The translations under genes and the position numbers were made by a program. The notes beneath the pieces were generated by a model, which was not told the origin of the DNA, made no database searches, and saw only the letters and a list, made by a program, of their open reading frames with translations. A DNA stretch of 64,000 nucleotides from Corynebacterium kroppenstedtii DSM 44385 (GTDB taxonomy: Bacteria; Actinomycetota; Actinomycetes; Mycobacteriales; Mycobacteriaceae), in contig NC_012704.1 in the NCBI RefSeq assembly GCF_000023145.1, positions 1,116,001-1,180,000 of the forward strand. The letters are read 5' to 3'. This document shows positions 49,450-60,182 of this stretch, one piece after another; positions within the stretch are counted from its first letter, which is position 1; every line of letters begins with the position of its first letter.

Positions 49450-51024
49450 TTACCGCTCTGGCGTCGCGCTCCGGCGGAAAATTTGAACGAACATCGCGTC
49501 CGTTCCGTGGCGGTGTGGCCACATTTGGACGGCATTCTCGCCGGCGCGGCAGTGTTGCATTCCACACATGTAGTCGACCGTATCTAAAGGCTGAAGTGGA
49601 CAGTTCTTTTCTGCCCAGTCGACAATCTTGACGGTCTCTTCGAGGTGGGGCGAGCACGTTGAGTACACCACTATTCCACCGGGGCGCGTAAGTTCAGCTC
49701 CCGCAGCAAGCAGCTCTCGTTGCAGCGTAACGAGCTCGGGGACGTCATCCGGGGACTTTCGCCAGCGCGCTTCGGGCCGACGTCGGAGCGCTCCGAGTCC
49801 TGTACATGGGGCATCAACCAGCGTGCGATCATAATGCGCCTCGAGGCCCGACTGTCGCCCATCGACCGTATGGACTGTCACCGGAAGACCGGTGGTTGTT
49901 TTTTCGACCAACCGCGCCCGGTGAGGAACAGGTTCGACCGCATCAACGTGGGCACCATCAATGCGCGCAAGGCACGCCATCAATGCAGTTTTTCCGCCCG
50001 GACCTGCGCAAAGATCAAGCCACTGACCCGTCTCATCTCCTTCAAGAGGCGCTTCTGCGGCAGCACGGGCGATCAGCTGGGATCCTTCATCCTGCACCGC
50101 AGCCATGCCCTCACGAACAGCGGGGATGGCGCCGGGATCGCCCTCCTCGAGAACCACGCCATAGGGCGAATATGACGTCTGCTCACCACCTGTGACGAGG
50201 GCCAACTCTTCCGCAGTGATCTCGCCGGGGCGGGCGACGAGGTGCACGCGCGGCCGTGCATCGTCGGCAATTAACGCGTCTGATAATTCGGAAATGGCGT
50301 AGTCACCCAGCGAATCGCGGAATACTTTGACGATCCACTCGGGGTGGGCTGTCGCCAGCGCCATGCGTTCAAACGGGTCAGCATTCTTAGTGAGGTGATC
50401 TATCCACTCTGATTCGGTCCGCTGTGCGACGGAATGCAGAACAGCGTTAACGAATCCCTTAGCTTTCGGTTTATCGACCTCTTGGCACAAATCCACCGAC
50501 GTATTGACTGCAGCGTGATTGCCGACGCGCATACGTAACAGCTGATACGTGCCCAGGCGGAGCACGGCAATGACGGCGGGATCAATGGCCTCAAGGGGGC
50601 GGCTCGAACACTCACCGATCACTGCATCCACAAGTCCTTGGGCTCGCAGTGACCCGTAACCCAACTCGGTGGTGAATGCCGCATCCCGGCCCGACAGGCC
50701 GTATTCCTTCATGAGCGACGGAAGAATAATGTTGCCGAAAGCGTTTTCGGTGTCTACCCGGAAGAGCGCTTGCCACGCCACATAACGTGGTAGATCCCGA
50801 TGATGCTCACGTGCAGGTTTTCTATTCGGTTTATTCCCACCCGATGAACCCTGTTGACGCTGGTGGCGCTTGTTATTGTCGTTGCGCTGGCGGTTTCGCC
50901 GTTGCTGTTGCGCTTTCCTATCCGAGTGCGACGCTCCCCTATTCGACGGTGTCTGCTTCGTTCCCTTGGCATCAGACTTGAGGTGACGCGCTGATTCACT
51001 GCGCGAACGAAATCCTCCACTCAT
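49450..51024 (-). CDS. rsmB: RsmB-type 16S rRNA cytosine-5 methyltransferase
   Basis: This 524-residue protein begins with a very basic, Arg/Lys/Gln/Asn-rich disordered tail (residues 1-75), followed by a NusB-like RNA-binding domain (about 80-215) and the SAM-dependent methyltransferase. Motifs are DLCAGPGGKTALMA, the Pro-Cys of VDAPCTGLGALRRRPEARW (noted as DAPCTGLG) and the catalytic YSTCSPHLEET. It methylates C967 of 16S rRNA in E. coli. Its start overlaps the fmt stop (ATGA). Confidence 0.94.
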   Translation of the reverse strand: MSGGFRSRSESARHLKSDAKGTKQTPSNRGASHSDRKAQQQRRNRQRNDNNKRHQRQQGSSGGNKPNRKPAREHHRDLPRYVAWQALFRVDTENAFGNIILPSLMKEYGLSGRDAAFTTELGYGSLRAQGLVDAVIGECSSRPLEAIDPAVIAVLRLGTYQLLRMRVGNHAAVNTSVDLCQEVDKPKAKGFVNAVLHSVAQRTESEWIDHLTKNADPFERMALATAHPEWIVKVFRDSLGDYAISELSDALIADDARPRVHLVARPGEITAEELALVTGGEQTSYSPYGVVLEEGDPGAIPAVREGMAAVQDEGSQLIARAAAEAPLEGDETGQWLDLCAGPGGKTALMACLARIDGAHVDAVEPVPHRARLVEKTTTGLPVTVHTVDGRQSGLEAHYDRTLVDAPCTGLGALRRRPEARWRKSPDDVPELVTLQRELLAAGAELTRPGGIVVYSTCSPHLEETVKIVDWAEKNCPLQPLDTVDYMCGMQHCRAGENAVQMWPHRHGTDAMFVQIFRRSATPER

Positions 51025-52058
51025 TGAAAACGCGTCCCTTCATGCGGTGTGTCGTTGTACGATTCATCTCGTTCTGCTGGATTATTCTGAGCCGACTTAT
51101 TGTGTGCCGATTTATCGTTGTCGAGGCCATTGGCAAGATGCGCGCCCCTCACCCACGCTCCGGCCTCCATCATCTTCTTACCTGGCGCCTGGACAGAGCC
51201 GAGCTGCACAGGATAATCCGCGGTTCCCACCCACGCGCGGTTCTTTTTCCACGCAATCTCTCCGGGCGCTAAAGACAGCGACTTTTCGATAGGGTCCCGC
51301 GGATCGGTAATAGGTCGTACGGCTCCGATGCGGATTCGGTCATCCTCAAGTAGTGTCCATGCTCCGGGATCAGGCGTGACCGCACGGATTGCCTGGTCGA
51401 CCGCCGATGCGGGCTTGTTCCAGTCGATACGCGTATCTTCCGTCGAGATTTTCTTGGCATAGGTCGCGCCATCGTCACTTTGCGGTGTCGGTGTTGCCGA
51501 TCCATTCTCAATAGCGTCCAGGGTGTCGACGAGAACCTGGGCACCCTGATCGGTCAGCCGTTCCATGAGTGAACCGGCTGTGTCATCGTCACGGATGTCG
51601 GCGGGTGCCGACGCAAATATGTCGCCCGTGTCCAACCCTTCCTCAATGCGGAAGACAGTCACACCCGTTTCCTTGTCCCCCGCTTCAATGGCGCGCTGCA
51701 CAGGAGCCGCACCTCGCCAACGAGGTAACAACGAAAAGTGCAGATTGACCCATCCCCACCTCGGTAGCGTAAGTACGTTTGGGGGCACTAAAGCACCATA
51801 AGCGACGACGGGTATGCAGTCCGGCTTGTATTCCGCGAGGGAATCAATAACCGACTCGTCCTTTAACGTGGAAGTCTTAATGGCAGGGATATCGTGCGCT
51901 TCGGCGAGCTCAGCAACAGGACTCGGATAGAGCCGACGGCCACGCCCACGAGGAGCATCGGGACGCGTTAAGACGGCAACGACGTCGTGATGTGAATCAA
52001 GCAGTGCTTGTAAAGCAGTCGCTGCTGGCGTCGGGGTTCCTGCAAAAACAACGCGCAT
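51021..52058 (-). CDS. fmt: Methionyl-tRNA formyltransferase
   Basis: This 345-residue enzyme formylates initiator Met-tRNA. RVVFAGTPTPAATALQAL opens it; HFSLLPRWRGAAPVQRAI (noted as SLLPRWRGAAPVQ) carries the catalytic segment, and GETGVTVFRIEEGLDTGDI follows, here as DKETGVTVF and EGLDTGDI. The C-terminal 35 residues are an Asn/Asp/Glu-rich tail. It is coupled at both ends: a one-base overlap with def (TAATG) and a four-base overlap with rsmB. Confidence 0.96.
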   Translation of the reverse strand: MRVVFAGTPTPAATALQALLDSHHDVVAVLTRPDAPRGRGRRLYPSPVAELAEAHDIPAIKTSTLKDESVIDSLAEYKPDCIPVVAYGALVPPNVLTLPRWGWVNLHFSLLPRWRGAAPVQRAIEAGDKETGVTVFRIEEGLDTGDIFASAPADIRDDDTAGSLMERLTDQGAQVLVDTLDAIENGSATPTPQSDDGATYAKKISTEDTRIDWNKPASAVDQAIRAVTPDPGAWTLLEDDRIRIGAVRPITDPRDPIEKSLSLAPGEIAWKKNRAWVGTADYPVQLGSVQAPGKKMMEAGAWVRGAHLANGLDNDKSAHNKSAQNNPAERDESYNDTPHEGTRFQ

Positions 52059-52594
52059 TAGTTCTTCACTCCATCTTTGTCGCGGTATGCCAGCTCAGGA
52101 TGTGCGAACCATTCGGCAGTACGGATCTGTGCCATCGTCTCTTTACGAATCTCTGGCTCCAGCCTGCGCATGTACATCACCCCGTCAAGGTGATCGGTTT
52201 CATGCTGGATGCAGCGTGCCAGAATACCGTCGGCCGAAAACGACACCGGGTCCCCGTCGACAGTTTGCCCGGTGACGGAAACGTTCATCCATCGTCGAGT
52301 ATTGGCGTGAATCGATGGAACAGAAAGACAGCCCTCCGGCCCATATTGGGTTTCATCGCCCTCGTGTTTCCACACCGGGTTAACAATGTGCCCGCGTCTG
52401 CCCCCACAGTTATAGACGAAGACTCGCCGCAAAACCCCTACCTGATTCGCCGCAAGACCAGCACCACGGTAGTGATCCATAGTCTCCATCATGTCGTCGA
52501 CGAGGATCCCCAATGGCTCGTCAAAGTCGGTGACCTGTTCTGCCGGTGTTGTCAATACGGGGTCTCCAAAAATTCGGATACGACGAAGACTCAT
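52058..52594 (-). CDS. def: Peptide deformylase
   Basis: This 178-residue metalloenzyme removes the N-formyl group from new proteins. The three family motifs are present: GAGLAANQVG (about 46-55), EGCLSVP with the metal Cys (about 90-96) and QHETDHLDGVM with HExxH-type His-Glu-x2-His (about 133-143). Fmt and Def act on the same pathway and are translationally coupled here. Confidence 0.96.
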   Translation of the reverse strand: MSLRRIRIFGDPVLTTPAEQVTDFDEPLGILVDDMMETMDHYRGAGLAANQVGVLRRVFVYNCGGRRGHIVNPVWKHEGDETQYGPEGCLSVPSIHANTRRWMNVSVTGQTVDGDPVSFSADGILARCIQHETDHLDGVMYMRRLEPEIRKETMAQIRTAEWFAHPELAYRDKDGVKN

Positions 52595-52729
52595 AACGAC
52601 GCAACACTCCCAACAGCGGCAATAAACGACAACTAACGACGCGATGAACGACTATGCGGTGAAGATGGCTCACAACAGTAAGCATGTGTGAATGATGCCA
52701 CTCACCAGCGACATAAACGCGGTCATAGT

Positions 52730-54859
52730 TTAGCCGATGTGAATGGGGTCCACGATCACCCGAATGGCTAAGTCCACCTTATTCACGGCGGCTTTGATTC
52801 GTGCAGCACGCAGCGCTGAACCCAAGGCGAGTGGTCCATGACTCGTATTCGCTCGGATGAGCAGCCGAAGACAGTCTTGGGCTGGTGTGTTAGCGGGAGG
52901 ATCTATTCCCGGTGGCAACGGAACCGGCCCGAGAAACTGAAAATCCGGGGGGACATCGATAAGACGCCTGAATTGCGAAATATCGTGCTCTGTTCCATCA
53001 ATGGCCGCCATATGTACGGCGGGCGAAAACCCAGCTTCCCGACGGTGTTCCAGCTCGACAGCGGCAGCACCGACGGGATCCCACCGGATCAATGACTGGA
53101 CCACCGGCGTCTGCGCATCAGCAACCACAACGACTTCTCCCCCGTCGTTATGCGACTCGACCAAGGACGCGACATCGAGCCAGGATGTGAACGCTTCCTC
53201 ATGGGCACGAACATCTTCACGCTTCAACTCCGACCACGTGTCCAAAATGACGGCGGCCCCGAATTTCTTGTCCTCGGCGATAGGAGCAGAGCCCGGCGTA
53301 GCAATCACGAGGCTCGGTTCGCCCGGAATAGATGCGACGATGTTGTCCCCCGTACTGACGACGACGGGGATACCGGGGAATGAGCGCCCCAATTCTTCAG
53401 CGGTACGATCCGCCCCGACGACCACCGCGCGGATCCTCGTCGAACCGCAATTGTCACAACGAAAAGACGGATCAGGCCGCCCGCACCAGCGACAGGTTGG
53501 GTAACCCGCATCAGATGCTTGCTCACTAGCAGGAGACGTAGCAGTTCCTTGTGCTGTCTGGCCTGGCAGACCTAGTGGCCCGTTACAGTACCGGCACCGC
53601 GCTGGCTCGCCGCAGCGTTGGCACGCCAGCGTCGGAACATACCCTTTTCGAGGAACATGGATGAGCGCGGAACGTCCGCGACGATGGCTGGACCGTATCG
53701 CTTCAAAGGCAACATGCGGAATTCGGGCTCGTTTGGCTGCGGGATCTTTTGCCAGTTCAAAGTCGGTGTCGCCGATGGCGCGAATACGGGGCATGGTGGC
53801 ACGAATAGCCTCCCGTGAGGACACCAAATTATGCGCCCACCCGGATTCGACGAGGAGTTGGGCTTCCGCGGTTCTCCCGACGCCTCCCACTATCATCGCT
53901 GCTTTTTCAATGCTCGCCCGTAGCGTTAATACTTCACGCGCGTGGACATAGGGAGCTCGTGGATCGACGAGATTGTCGTCGCCGTCGTCGAGAATGACGA
54001 TGAGGGAGAGATTCTTGACGGGAACAAACGCTGCTCCTCGTGTGCCGACGACTACCCGATTGACCCCATGAAGGATATCGATGAATCGACGGTATCGGGC
54101 GTGACGACCCAAGCTAGCGGTCAATTGCGTCCACTGGCGGGAGCTGAGCACCTCTTTGAGGGCATGCGATAAACGATTAATAGTCCGCTGATCAGGAACG
54201 ATGATGAGAACTCCGCCGCCGCCACGAGCGGTCTGTGCAGCTAGTTGCGCAATGTGCATGGGCCACTTGTCCCCCGGCGCGATCTGCCACACTGCTCGGG
54301 GAGCCTCCCCGCGCAGCACGGCATTCACAAACGATGTGCCGAACCGGTAGCGTGTCCAGGCTGCGGCGACAGCCGCGTTGTTGTCGTCAGCATCATTCTC
54401 AGCGCCATCTTTTTTGGCGTCACCGTCGTCTTCGGCCTCAGCAGCAGACGCCCATGGATCATCCCCGTGCTCAATGGCGTCGAGAGCTGCTTTCTCTGCA
54501 GCGGCATGACGGGGAGGAATGGCAGACCGAATAATATCCGACCGCAATCCACCGTATCGCTGTGCCAACGTATAAACCAAGGTCCGAAATGTTTCCGGCG
54601 CGACGACCTCGTGGCTAATAACCCTATCGATCCACGAGAGATGCCCGGCGTGGTCGGACTCATCCTCCCGCGATAACACCAGCGCGTCGGTGAGCCGGCC
54701 TGAAAAGTGGACTCGCACCATGACCCCAGGTTTGACGTCCTCATCCACGGTTGCATCAACAAGGTAGTCGAATTCGCGGTCGAGGTGCGCCACCTTGAGA
54801 AGCGGAAGCACCCGAGCCACGGGACGCTCGGGTGCAGGGGTATGGGGCGAAATAGACAC
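52730..54859 (-). CDS. priA: PriA-like primosomal protein, helicase motifs degenerate
   Basis: This 709-residue protein keeps the PriA layout: an N-terminal 3'-end-binding domain (about 14-110), a helicase-like core and Cys-rich zinc motifs CQRCGEPARCRYC and CRWCGRPDPSFRCDNCG (about 440-510). The ATPase signatures are lost: the Walker A position reads TARGGGGVLIIVP instead of a GxTGSGKT loop, and the DEEH box is LDDGDDN. Actinobacterial PriA proteins are known to look like this and are thought to bind DNA without unwinding it. An acidic insert (about 130-158) is extra. It lies between metK and def. Confidence 0.9.
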   Translation of the reverse strand: MSISPHTPAPERPVARVLPLLKVAHLDREFDYLVDATVDEDVKPGVMVRVHFSGRLTDALVLSREDESDHAGHLSWIDRVISHEVVAPETFRTLVYTLAQRYGGLRSDIIRSAIPPRHAAAEKAALDAIEHGDDPWASAAEAEDDGDAKKDGAENDADDNNAAVAAAWTRYRFGTSFVNAVLRGEAPRAVWQIAPGDKWPMHIAQLAAQTARGGGGVLIIVPDQRTINRLSHALKEVLSSRQWTQLTASLGRHARYRRFIDILHGVNRVVVGTRGAAFVPVKNLSLIVILDDGDDNLVDPRAPYVHAREVLTLRASIEKAAMIVGGVGRTAEAQLLVESGWAHNLVSSREAIRATMPRIRAIGDTDFELAKDPAAKRARIPHVAFEAIRSSHRRGRSALIHVPRKGYVPTLACQRCGEPARCRYCNGPLGLPGQTAQGTATSPASEQASDAGYPTCRWCGRPDPSFRCDNCGSTRIRAVVVGADRTAEELGRSFPGIPVVVSTGDNIVASIPGEPSLVIATPGSAPIAEDKKFGAAVILDTWSELKREDVRAHEEAFTSWLDVASLVESHNDGGEVVVVADAQTPVVQSLIRWDPVGAAAVELEHRREAGFSPAVHMAAIDGTEHDISQFRRLIDVPPDFQFLGPVPLPPGIDPPANTPAQDCLRLLIRANTSHGPLALGSALRAARIKAAVNKVDLAIRVIVDPIHIG

Positions 54860-54939
54860 GGCTACATCTTAATGGAGTTGGCCACTACCCAACTCCGCGC
54901 TAAAAGTGGCTGGACCGACCCACCTATTTTGCGTGCTAC

Positions 54940-56142
<1,203 letters not shown>

Positions 56143-56224
56143 GGTTCCTTCTTCCTTGATGAGGTGGCGATACCACGTATTTTATTAGATGTTTTGTTGG
56201 ATACTGTGCTGGCTGCCGATGCAA

Positions 56225-56240
56225 TAGACCAAGCTGTCTA
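56225..56240 (-). promoter_or_regulatory. McbR operator upstream of metK
   Basis: TAGAC-CAAGCT-GTCTA (plus strand) is an exact TAGAC-N6-GTCTA palindrome, the consensus for McbR in C. glutamicum. It lies between coaBC and metK, 83 bases before the metK start on the minus strand. metK is a known McbR target in that species. Confidence 0.8.
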
Positions 56241-56254
56241 GATCCTTATGTAGC

Positions 56255-57541
56255 TTAGCGCACTCGGTCCTCATAGTTCGCAACCGCATCCCACATTGAA
56301 TCCGCTAAGCCAAACTTCGATGTCGACGGGATATCGGTGACCTCTCCGTCTCGCGACAAGACCCAGCCTCGGTTCGTATTACGCCCGAACACTTTCCCCT
56401 GGCCGACGTCATTGCAGACCAATAATTCACAGCCTTTATCCTTCAGCTTTAACTGAGCGTGCTCTAACGGGGTGTGGTTCGGGTCCCCCGTCTCTGCAGC
56501 GAAGCCAACAATGATAGTCGGTGTAGCGCTGTTCGGAGTCGAGCTTTTGTCCGGCCCAGCGTGGTCGTCTCCGGTGGTCCTCTCTTGCCGACGAGATACA
56601 ACGCTCTTGAGAATGTCCGGGTTCTCCACCATCGACAACGTCGTGAGTGAAGTCGACTCCGCGCTCGCGGATTTCTTCATCTTCCACCCCTTTTCTTCGG
56701 CTGGGCGGTAATCCGCAACAGCTGCAGCGCACACGACAATATCCGCGTCCTCGTCGCGCTTCTCGACTTCCCGGTACATATCGCGGGCCGATTCCACGCG
56801 AACAACCTCAGAACCAAGCGGAGTGGGAAGCTCGTGCGTAGCCCCTGCTATCACAGTCACCTCGGCACCACGAGCTGCGGCAACCTCCGCAAGAGCAAAC
56901 CCCTGTTTCCCCGACGACCGATTGCCGACGAAGCGCACGGGGTCTAAATTCTCGTGCGTCCCTCCAGCGGTGATGAGTACCCGACGTCCTTCTAAATCGC
57001 GAGGAAACTGACTTTGCCGCCGGGCTACGGACAACGCCAAGTTGACCACCTGCTCAGGCTCAGCAAAGCGGCCCGGCCCAGAATCGGGTCCGGTTAAACG
57101 CCCATGGGCAGGATCGACAATGGTGACGCCCCTCTGGCGAAGGGTGGCGACGTTGGCCTGCGTCGCCGGATGAGTCCACATCTCGGTGTGCATCGTGGGG
57201 AAAACAACGACGGGGCACCTCGCCATTAATGCCGAGGCTGTGAGGAGGTCGTCGGCCCGGCCATGAGCTAAGCGAGCGATCACATCAGCCGTTGCCGGAG
57301 CAACAATGAATAACTCCGCGGTGTGCCCAATACTGACGTGCCGGACCTCGGGAACGCCGTCGAAAACAGATGTCGAGACAGAATTCCCAGAGAGTGCCTC
57401 CCACGTTGCACGCCCGATAAACTCCAGCGAAGTTGCTGTCGGAATAACCTGAACGTCGTGGCCTTGCTCTTTAAGTAGTCGGACGACGTGACAGGATTTA
57501 AACGCGGCAATTCCACCTGAAACACCGAGAACGATCTTCAC
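56255..57541 (-). CDS. coaBC: Bifunctional CoaBC (phosphopantothenoylcysteine synthetase/decarboxylase)
   Basis: This 428-residue protein performs two steps of coenzyme A synthesis. The N-terminal flavoprotein decarboxylase half has GVSGGIAAFKSCHVVRLLK (noted as GVSGGIAAFKS), the His of VRHVSIGHTAE and FPTMHTEMW. The CoaB half starts near VLITAGGTHENLDPVRFVGNRSSGK (noted as ITAGGTHE and VGNRSSGK), then AAVADYRP. An Arg/Thr/Asp/Ser-rich insert (about 320-345) is extra. GTG start with GAGGAAG. Confidence 0.94.
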   Translation of the reverse strand: MKIVLGVSGGIAAFKSCHVVRLLKEQGHDVQVIPTATSLEFIGRATWEALSGNSVSTSVFDGVPEVRHVSIGHTAELFIVAPATADVIARLAHGRADDLLTASALMARCPVVVFPTMHTEMWTHPATQANVATLRQRGVTIVDPAHGRLTGPDSGPGRFAEPEQVVNLALSVARRQSQFPRDLEGRRVLITAGGTHENLDPVRFVGNRSSGKQGFALAEVAAARGAEVTVIAGATHELPTPLGSEVVRVESARDMYREVEKRDEDADIVVCAAAVADYRPAEEKGWKMKKSASAESTSLTTLSMVENPDILKSVVSRRQERTTGDDHAGPDKSSTPNSATPTIIVGFAAETGDPNHTPLEHAQLKLKDKGCELLVCNDVGQGKVFGRNTNRGWVLSRDGEVTDIPSTSKFGLADSMWDAVANYEDRVR

Positions 57542-57704
57542 TGCTTCCTCAATTCAGCTGTCGCTATGCAAAAACCGCTGATCACACCGTGGGTGGCGCG
57601 ATACAGCGGAATGCTAGGTCGATGATGAGATGAGTACGAGCGGAAACACGTGCAGGAATTGGCTACCCGTCACATGTACCCCGCTGGCCCTCACCGTAGA
57701 ACTC

Positions 57705-57992
57705 TTAGCCCTCAGTGTGGTCGAGCAGGCCGTCGTTAATCTCACGCAAAGCGATCGAGAGCGGCTTCTCACCAGGCTCGGGGGTGACAAGTGGGCCAAC
57801 GAACTCAAAGACCGAGTCATCGACGCTCTTGAAGTAATCATTGATCTGGCGAGCTCGCTTAGCAGCAAAGATGACAAGGGCGTACTTTGACGACACCTTG
57901 CCCAGTAGCTCGTCAATCGGCGGGTTGGTAATACCTACCGGCGGGTCAAATACATTGTCGTCATTGACAGAAGCCAAATTAGGTGTAGTCAC
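57705..57992 (-). CDS. rpoZ: RNA polymerase omega subunit
   Basis: This 95-residue protein helps assemble and stabilise the core RNA polymerase. [33 protein letters not shown] (about 21-53; noted as PPIDELL and [17 protein letters not shown]) is the family core, with the Ala-Ala-Lys-Arg-Ala-Arg signature. Its GTG start overlaps the gmk stop as GTGA, so the two are coupled, as in many bacteria. Confidence 0.96.
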   Translation of the reverse strand: MTTPNLASVNDDNVFDPPVGITNPPIDELLGKVSSKYALVIFAAKRARQINDYFKSVDDSVFEFVGPLVTPEPGEKPLSIALREINDGLLDHTEG

Positions 57993-58564
57993 GATGTCCT
58001 TTCGGCCGTGAGTAGTGCGGCAATAGCGCGAACAGCGTTGTCCACGGAGTCATTAACCACGATGTGGTCGAACTCATCCTTGGCGGCCAGCTCTCTATGG
58101 GCAGTCTCGAGGCGACGTTCAATAACATCCGGCGGTTCAGTGCCCCGACCTGTCAAACGCTCGACGAGAACCTCCCACGAAGGTGGCATGAGGAAAACGG
58201 TGTGAGCCTCCGGAAGAGCTTTCTTCACATTCCGAGCACCCTCTAGGTCTACCTCGATGAGGACTGGACGGTTACTGTCAAGAGCGTCACGAACGGGGCC
58301 AGCCGGTGTGCCAGAACGCTGAAGACCACCATGGATTTCAGCCCACTCCAACATATCCCCGGCTTCAACATGGCGAGTGAATTCGTCGTCGGAGACGTAC
58401 AAATAATCCACGCCATTTTCCTCGCCGGGGCGGGGGGCCCGTGTCGTCATAGACACGCTGAAATACAAATCGGGCACCGTTTCACGCAGACGATGAACCA
58501 CTGTGGACTTTCCTACTGCGCTGGGTCCCGCGAGAACCACAAGATTGCCACGATTTGTTGTCAA
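57989..58564 (-). CDS. gmk: Guanylate kinase
   Basis: This 191-residue enzyme phosphorylates GMP to GDP. Walker A is [12 protein letters not shown] (12-23); the GMP-binding segment is [17 protein letters not shown] (about 39-55; TTRAPRPGE). Its start is a rare TTG, three bases after the mihF stop and preceded by GGAG, and no ATG or GTG fits better. Followed by rpoZ with a four-base overlap. Confidence 0.95.
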   Translation of the reverse strand: MTTNRGNLVVLAGPSAVGKSTVVHRLRETVPDLYFSVSMTTRAPRPGEENGVDYLYVSDDEFTRHVEAGDMLEWAEIHGGLQRSGTPAGPVRDALDSNRPVLIEVDLEGARNVKKALPEAHTVFLMPPSWEVLVERLTGRGTEPPDVIERRLETAHRELAAKDEFDHIVVNDSVDNAVRAIAALLTAERTS

Positions 58565-58567
58565 GGT

Positions 58568-58894
58568 TTATTTCTCCGGGTCGAAGCCAAAGCGCTCAAG
58601 CAGAGCACGACGCTGACGCTCACCTAGGCCACGCAAACGACGTGTCGGGGCGATTTCCAGCTCTTTCATGATTTCCTGAGCCTTAACCTTACCCACCTTC
58701 GGCAACGCCTCGAGCAAAGCCGAGACCTTCATCTTGCCCAGGATTTCATCCTCGTCGGCCTTCTTCAACACTGCCTGAAGGTCGGTCTCACCTTTCTTGA
58801 GCTTTTCTTTGAGCTCGGCACGTGCCTTGCGAGCTTGAGCAGCTTTCTCGAGTGCAGCAGCACGCTGTTCGGGCGTTAACTGGGGAAGGGCCAC
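58568..58894 (-). CDS. mihF: Actinobacterial integration host factor, MihF
   Basis: This 108-residue nucleoid protein has a basic/acidic helical N-terminal half (QRAAALEKAAQARKARAEL) and the C-terminal helix-two-turn-helix-like end LPKVGKVKAQEIMKELEIAPTRRLRGLG (noted as LPKVGKVKAQEIM and RRLRGLG). It is unrelated to E. coli IHF but serves a similar architectural role and is essential in mycobacteria. It heads the mihF-gmk-rpoZ group. A promoter with TTAACT and TATAGT lies upstream. Confidence 0.95.
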   Translation of the reverse strand: MALPQLTPEQRAAALEKAAQARKARAELKEKLKKGETDLQAVLKKADEDEILGKMKVSALLEALPKVGKVKAQEIMKELEIAPTRRLRGLGERQRRALLERFGFDPEK

Positions 58895-59043
58895 GGTTCC
58901 TCCGTAATGTCAATCGATGAATACTTCACTTACTGATGTTCGGGTTTCGGTGCGGGTCACAAGGTGACCGCGTAATTGTCTCCAGGTTCGTTGAAGCACC
59001 CGACCAACTTCGCAAATAGTGAGCCTGGCAAACAGCACCAAAG

Positions 59044-59072
59044 ACTATAGACGCTGACCAGGTCAAAGTTAA
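59044..59072 (-). promoter_or_regulatory. Promoter of mihF-gmk-rpoZ
   Basis: On the minus strand TTAACT (59067-59072) and TATAGT (59044-59049) are separated by exactly 17 bases. This gives a leader of about 140 bases before mihF. Confidence 0.5.
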
Positions 59073-59099
59073 GTCTGCCCCTGGTTGAGACAACGCGAG

Positions 59100-60128
59100 T
59101 CATTCTAACACCATACCGGGGTAGTCCTGGGCATTCGCCTCTACAGCCTTCTGCAAGCTACCTATATCTGGGCCATGTTTCAATATTGCCCTCGATATAT
59201 TGGGGAAAGCTAGGGGTTCGACGTGTGTCGTGAGGCGGCGGACATCATCCGCACTCGCCCCTTGAGCCCCTACCCCAGGAAGAAGGACAGGGCCGTTGAG
59301 GGCAGACAGATCCGGAGCCTTGCGCACTGCGTCTGATCCCTGTGTGGGTAGCCCTAAGGTAGCCCCCACTACGACACCGATGTTTCCGAATCGGCTACCG
59401 GTTTTCCGACGGTACAGCTGATTACGCGTAGCACATTCGTCGACGATGTGTTGGGCGACGCTGTCGCCGTGGTCGGCATTATGCGAATCGTTCCGACGAC
59501 GCTCGTCCCGGCGCTGTGGGCCACGAGAGCGCTTAATCCGCGCCGATTGCAAGGTCTCAGCCTCTGGATTCGACGTTGCCGCCAAGACGTACACACCCTG
59601 TCCTTGACGCTCTGCAAGGTCCAGCACAGGCTCGAGTGCGCCAAAACCGGTGTAGGGGCTGACGGTCACGGCGTCGCATCGCAGCGGCGAGGTCTCCCCA
59701 AGCCAGGCATCGGCGTAGGCCGCCATCGTCGAACCAATATCGCCGCGTTTTGCGTCGGCAAGAACAAGTGTCCCCGCCTCGTGGAGAGCAGCGATGGCCT
59801 TCTCCAAGACTGCGAAACCTCGCGAACCGTACGATTCGAAGAAGGCTACTTGCGGCTTAACCAAAGCGACTGTCGTGCCGAAGGCCTCGACGCATCGCAT
59901 GGTGAAGCTCTCGAGCCCATCAACTGTGGCGGGAAGCCCCCACTGGTCAAGGAGACCCGGATGGGGATCGATGCCGACACATAACCGCGAACGATTCAGA
60001 GCGGTTGCGGCAAGGCGATCACCAAATGACGCATGCCCACGTGAGACATGCGTCGGCACAGACGGCTCTTGACCTGCCGATGCTGAATCGCCCGCCGAAG
60101 ACGACGTCGACGGCTGTGGATCACACAT
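59100..60128 (-). CDS. pyrF: Orotidine 5'-phosphate decarboxylase (type 2)
   Basis: This 342-residue enzyme forms UMP. The active-site Lys127 lies in LADAKRGDIGSTMAAYADAWL (noted as DAKRGDIGS), which marks the type 2 (mycobacterial) family; LCVGIDPHPGLLDQWG opens the barrel. It is long for the family (about 280): a disordered 33-residue N-terminal tail and a basic Arg/Asn/His-rich insert (about 195-225) account for this. It follows carB by 54 bases in the pyr operon. Confidence 0.94.
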   Translation of the reverse strand: MCDPQPSTSSSAGDSASAGQEPSVPTHVSRGHASFGDRLAATALNRSRLCVGIDPHPGLLDQWGLPATVDGLESFTMRCVEAFGTTVALVKPQVAFFESYGSRGFAVLEKAIAALHEAGTLVLADAKRGDIGSTMAAYADAWLGETSPLRCDAVTVSPYTGFGALEPVLDLAERQGQGVYVLAATSNPEAETLQSARIKRSRGPQRRDERRRNDSHNADHGDSVAQHIVDECATRNQLYRRKTGSRFGNIGVVVGATLGLPTQGSDAVRKAPDLSALNGPVLLPGVGAQGASADDVRRLTTHVEPLAFPNISRAILKHGPDIGSLQKAVEANAQDYPGMVLE

Positions 60129-60182
60129 ACTTACCTTCTCTCACGAGCCTTTCTCACGAGCTTCACTAACGGATTGGCCAGC

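Noticed and set aside
56143-56254. SAM riboswitch before metK
   Set aside because: The 112-base gap shows no SAM aptamer consensus; the McbR operator explains regulation better.
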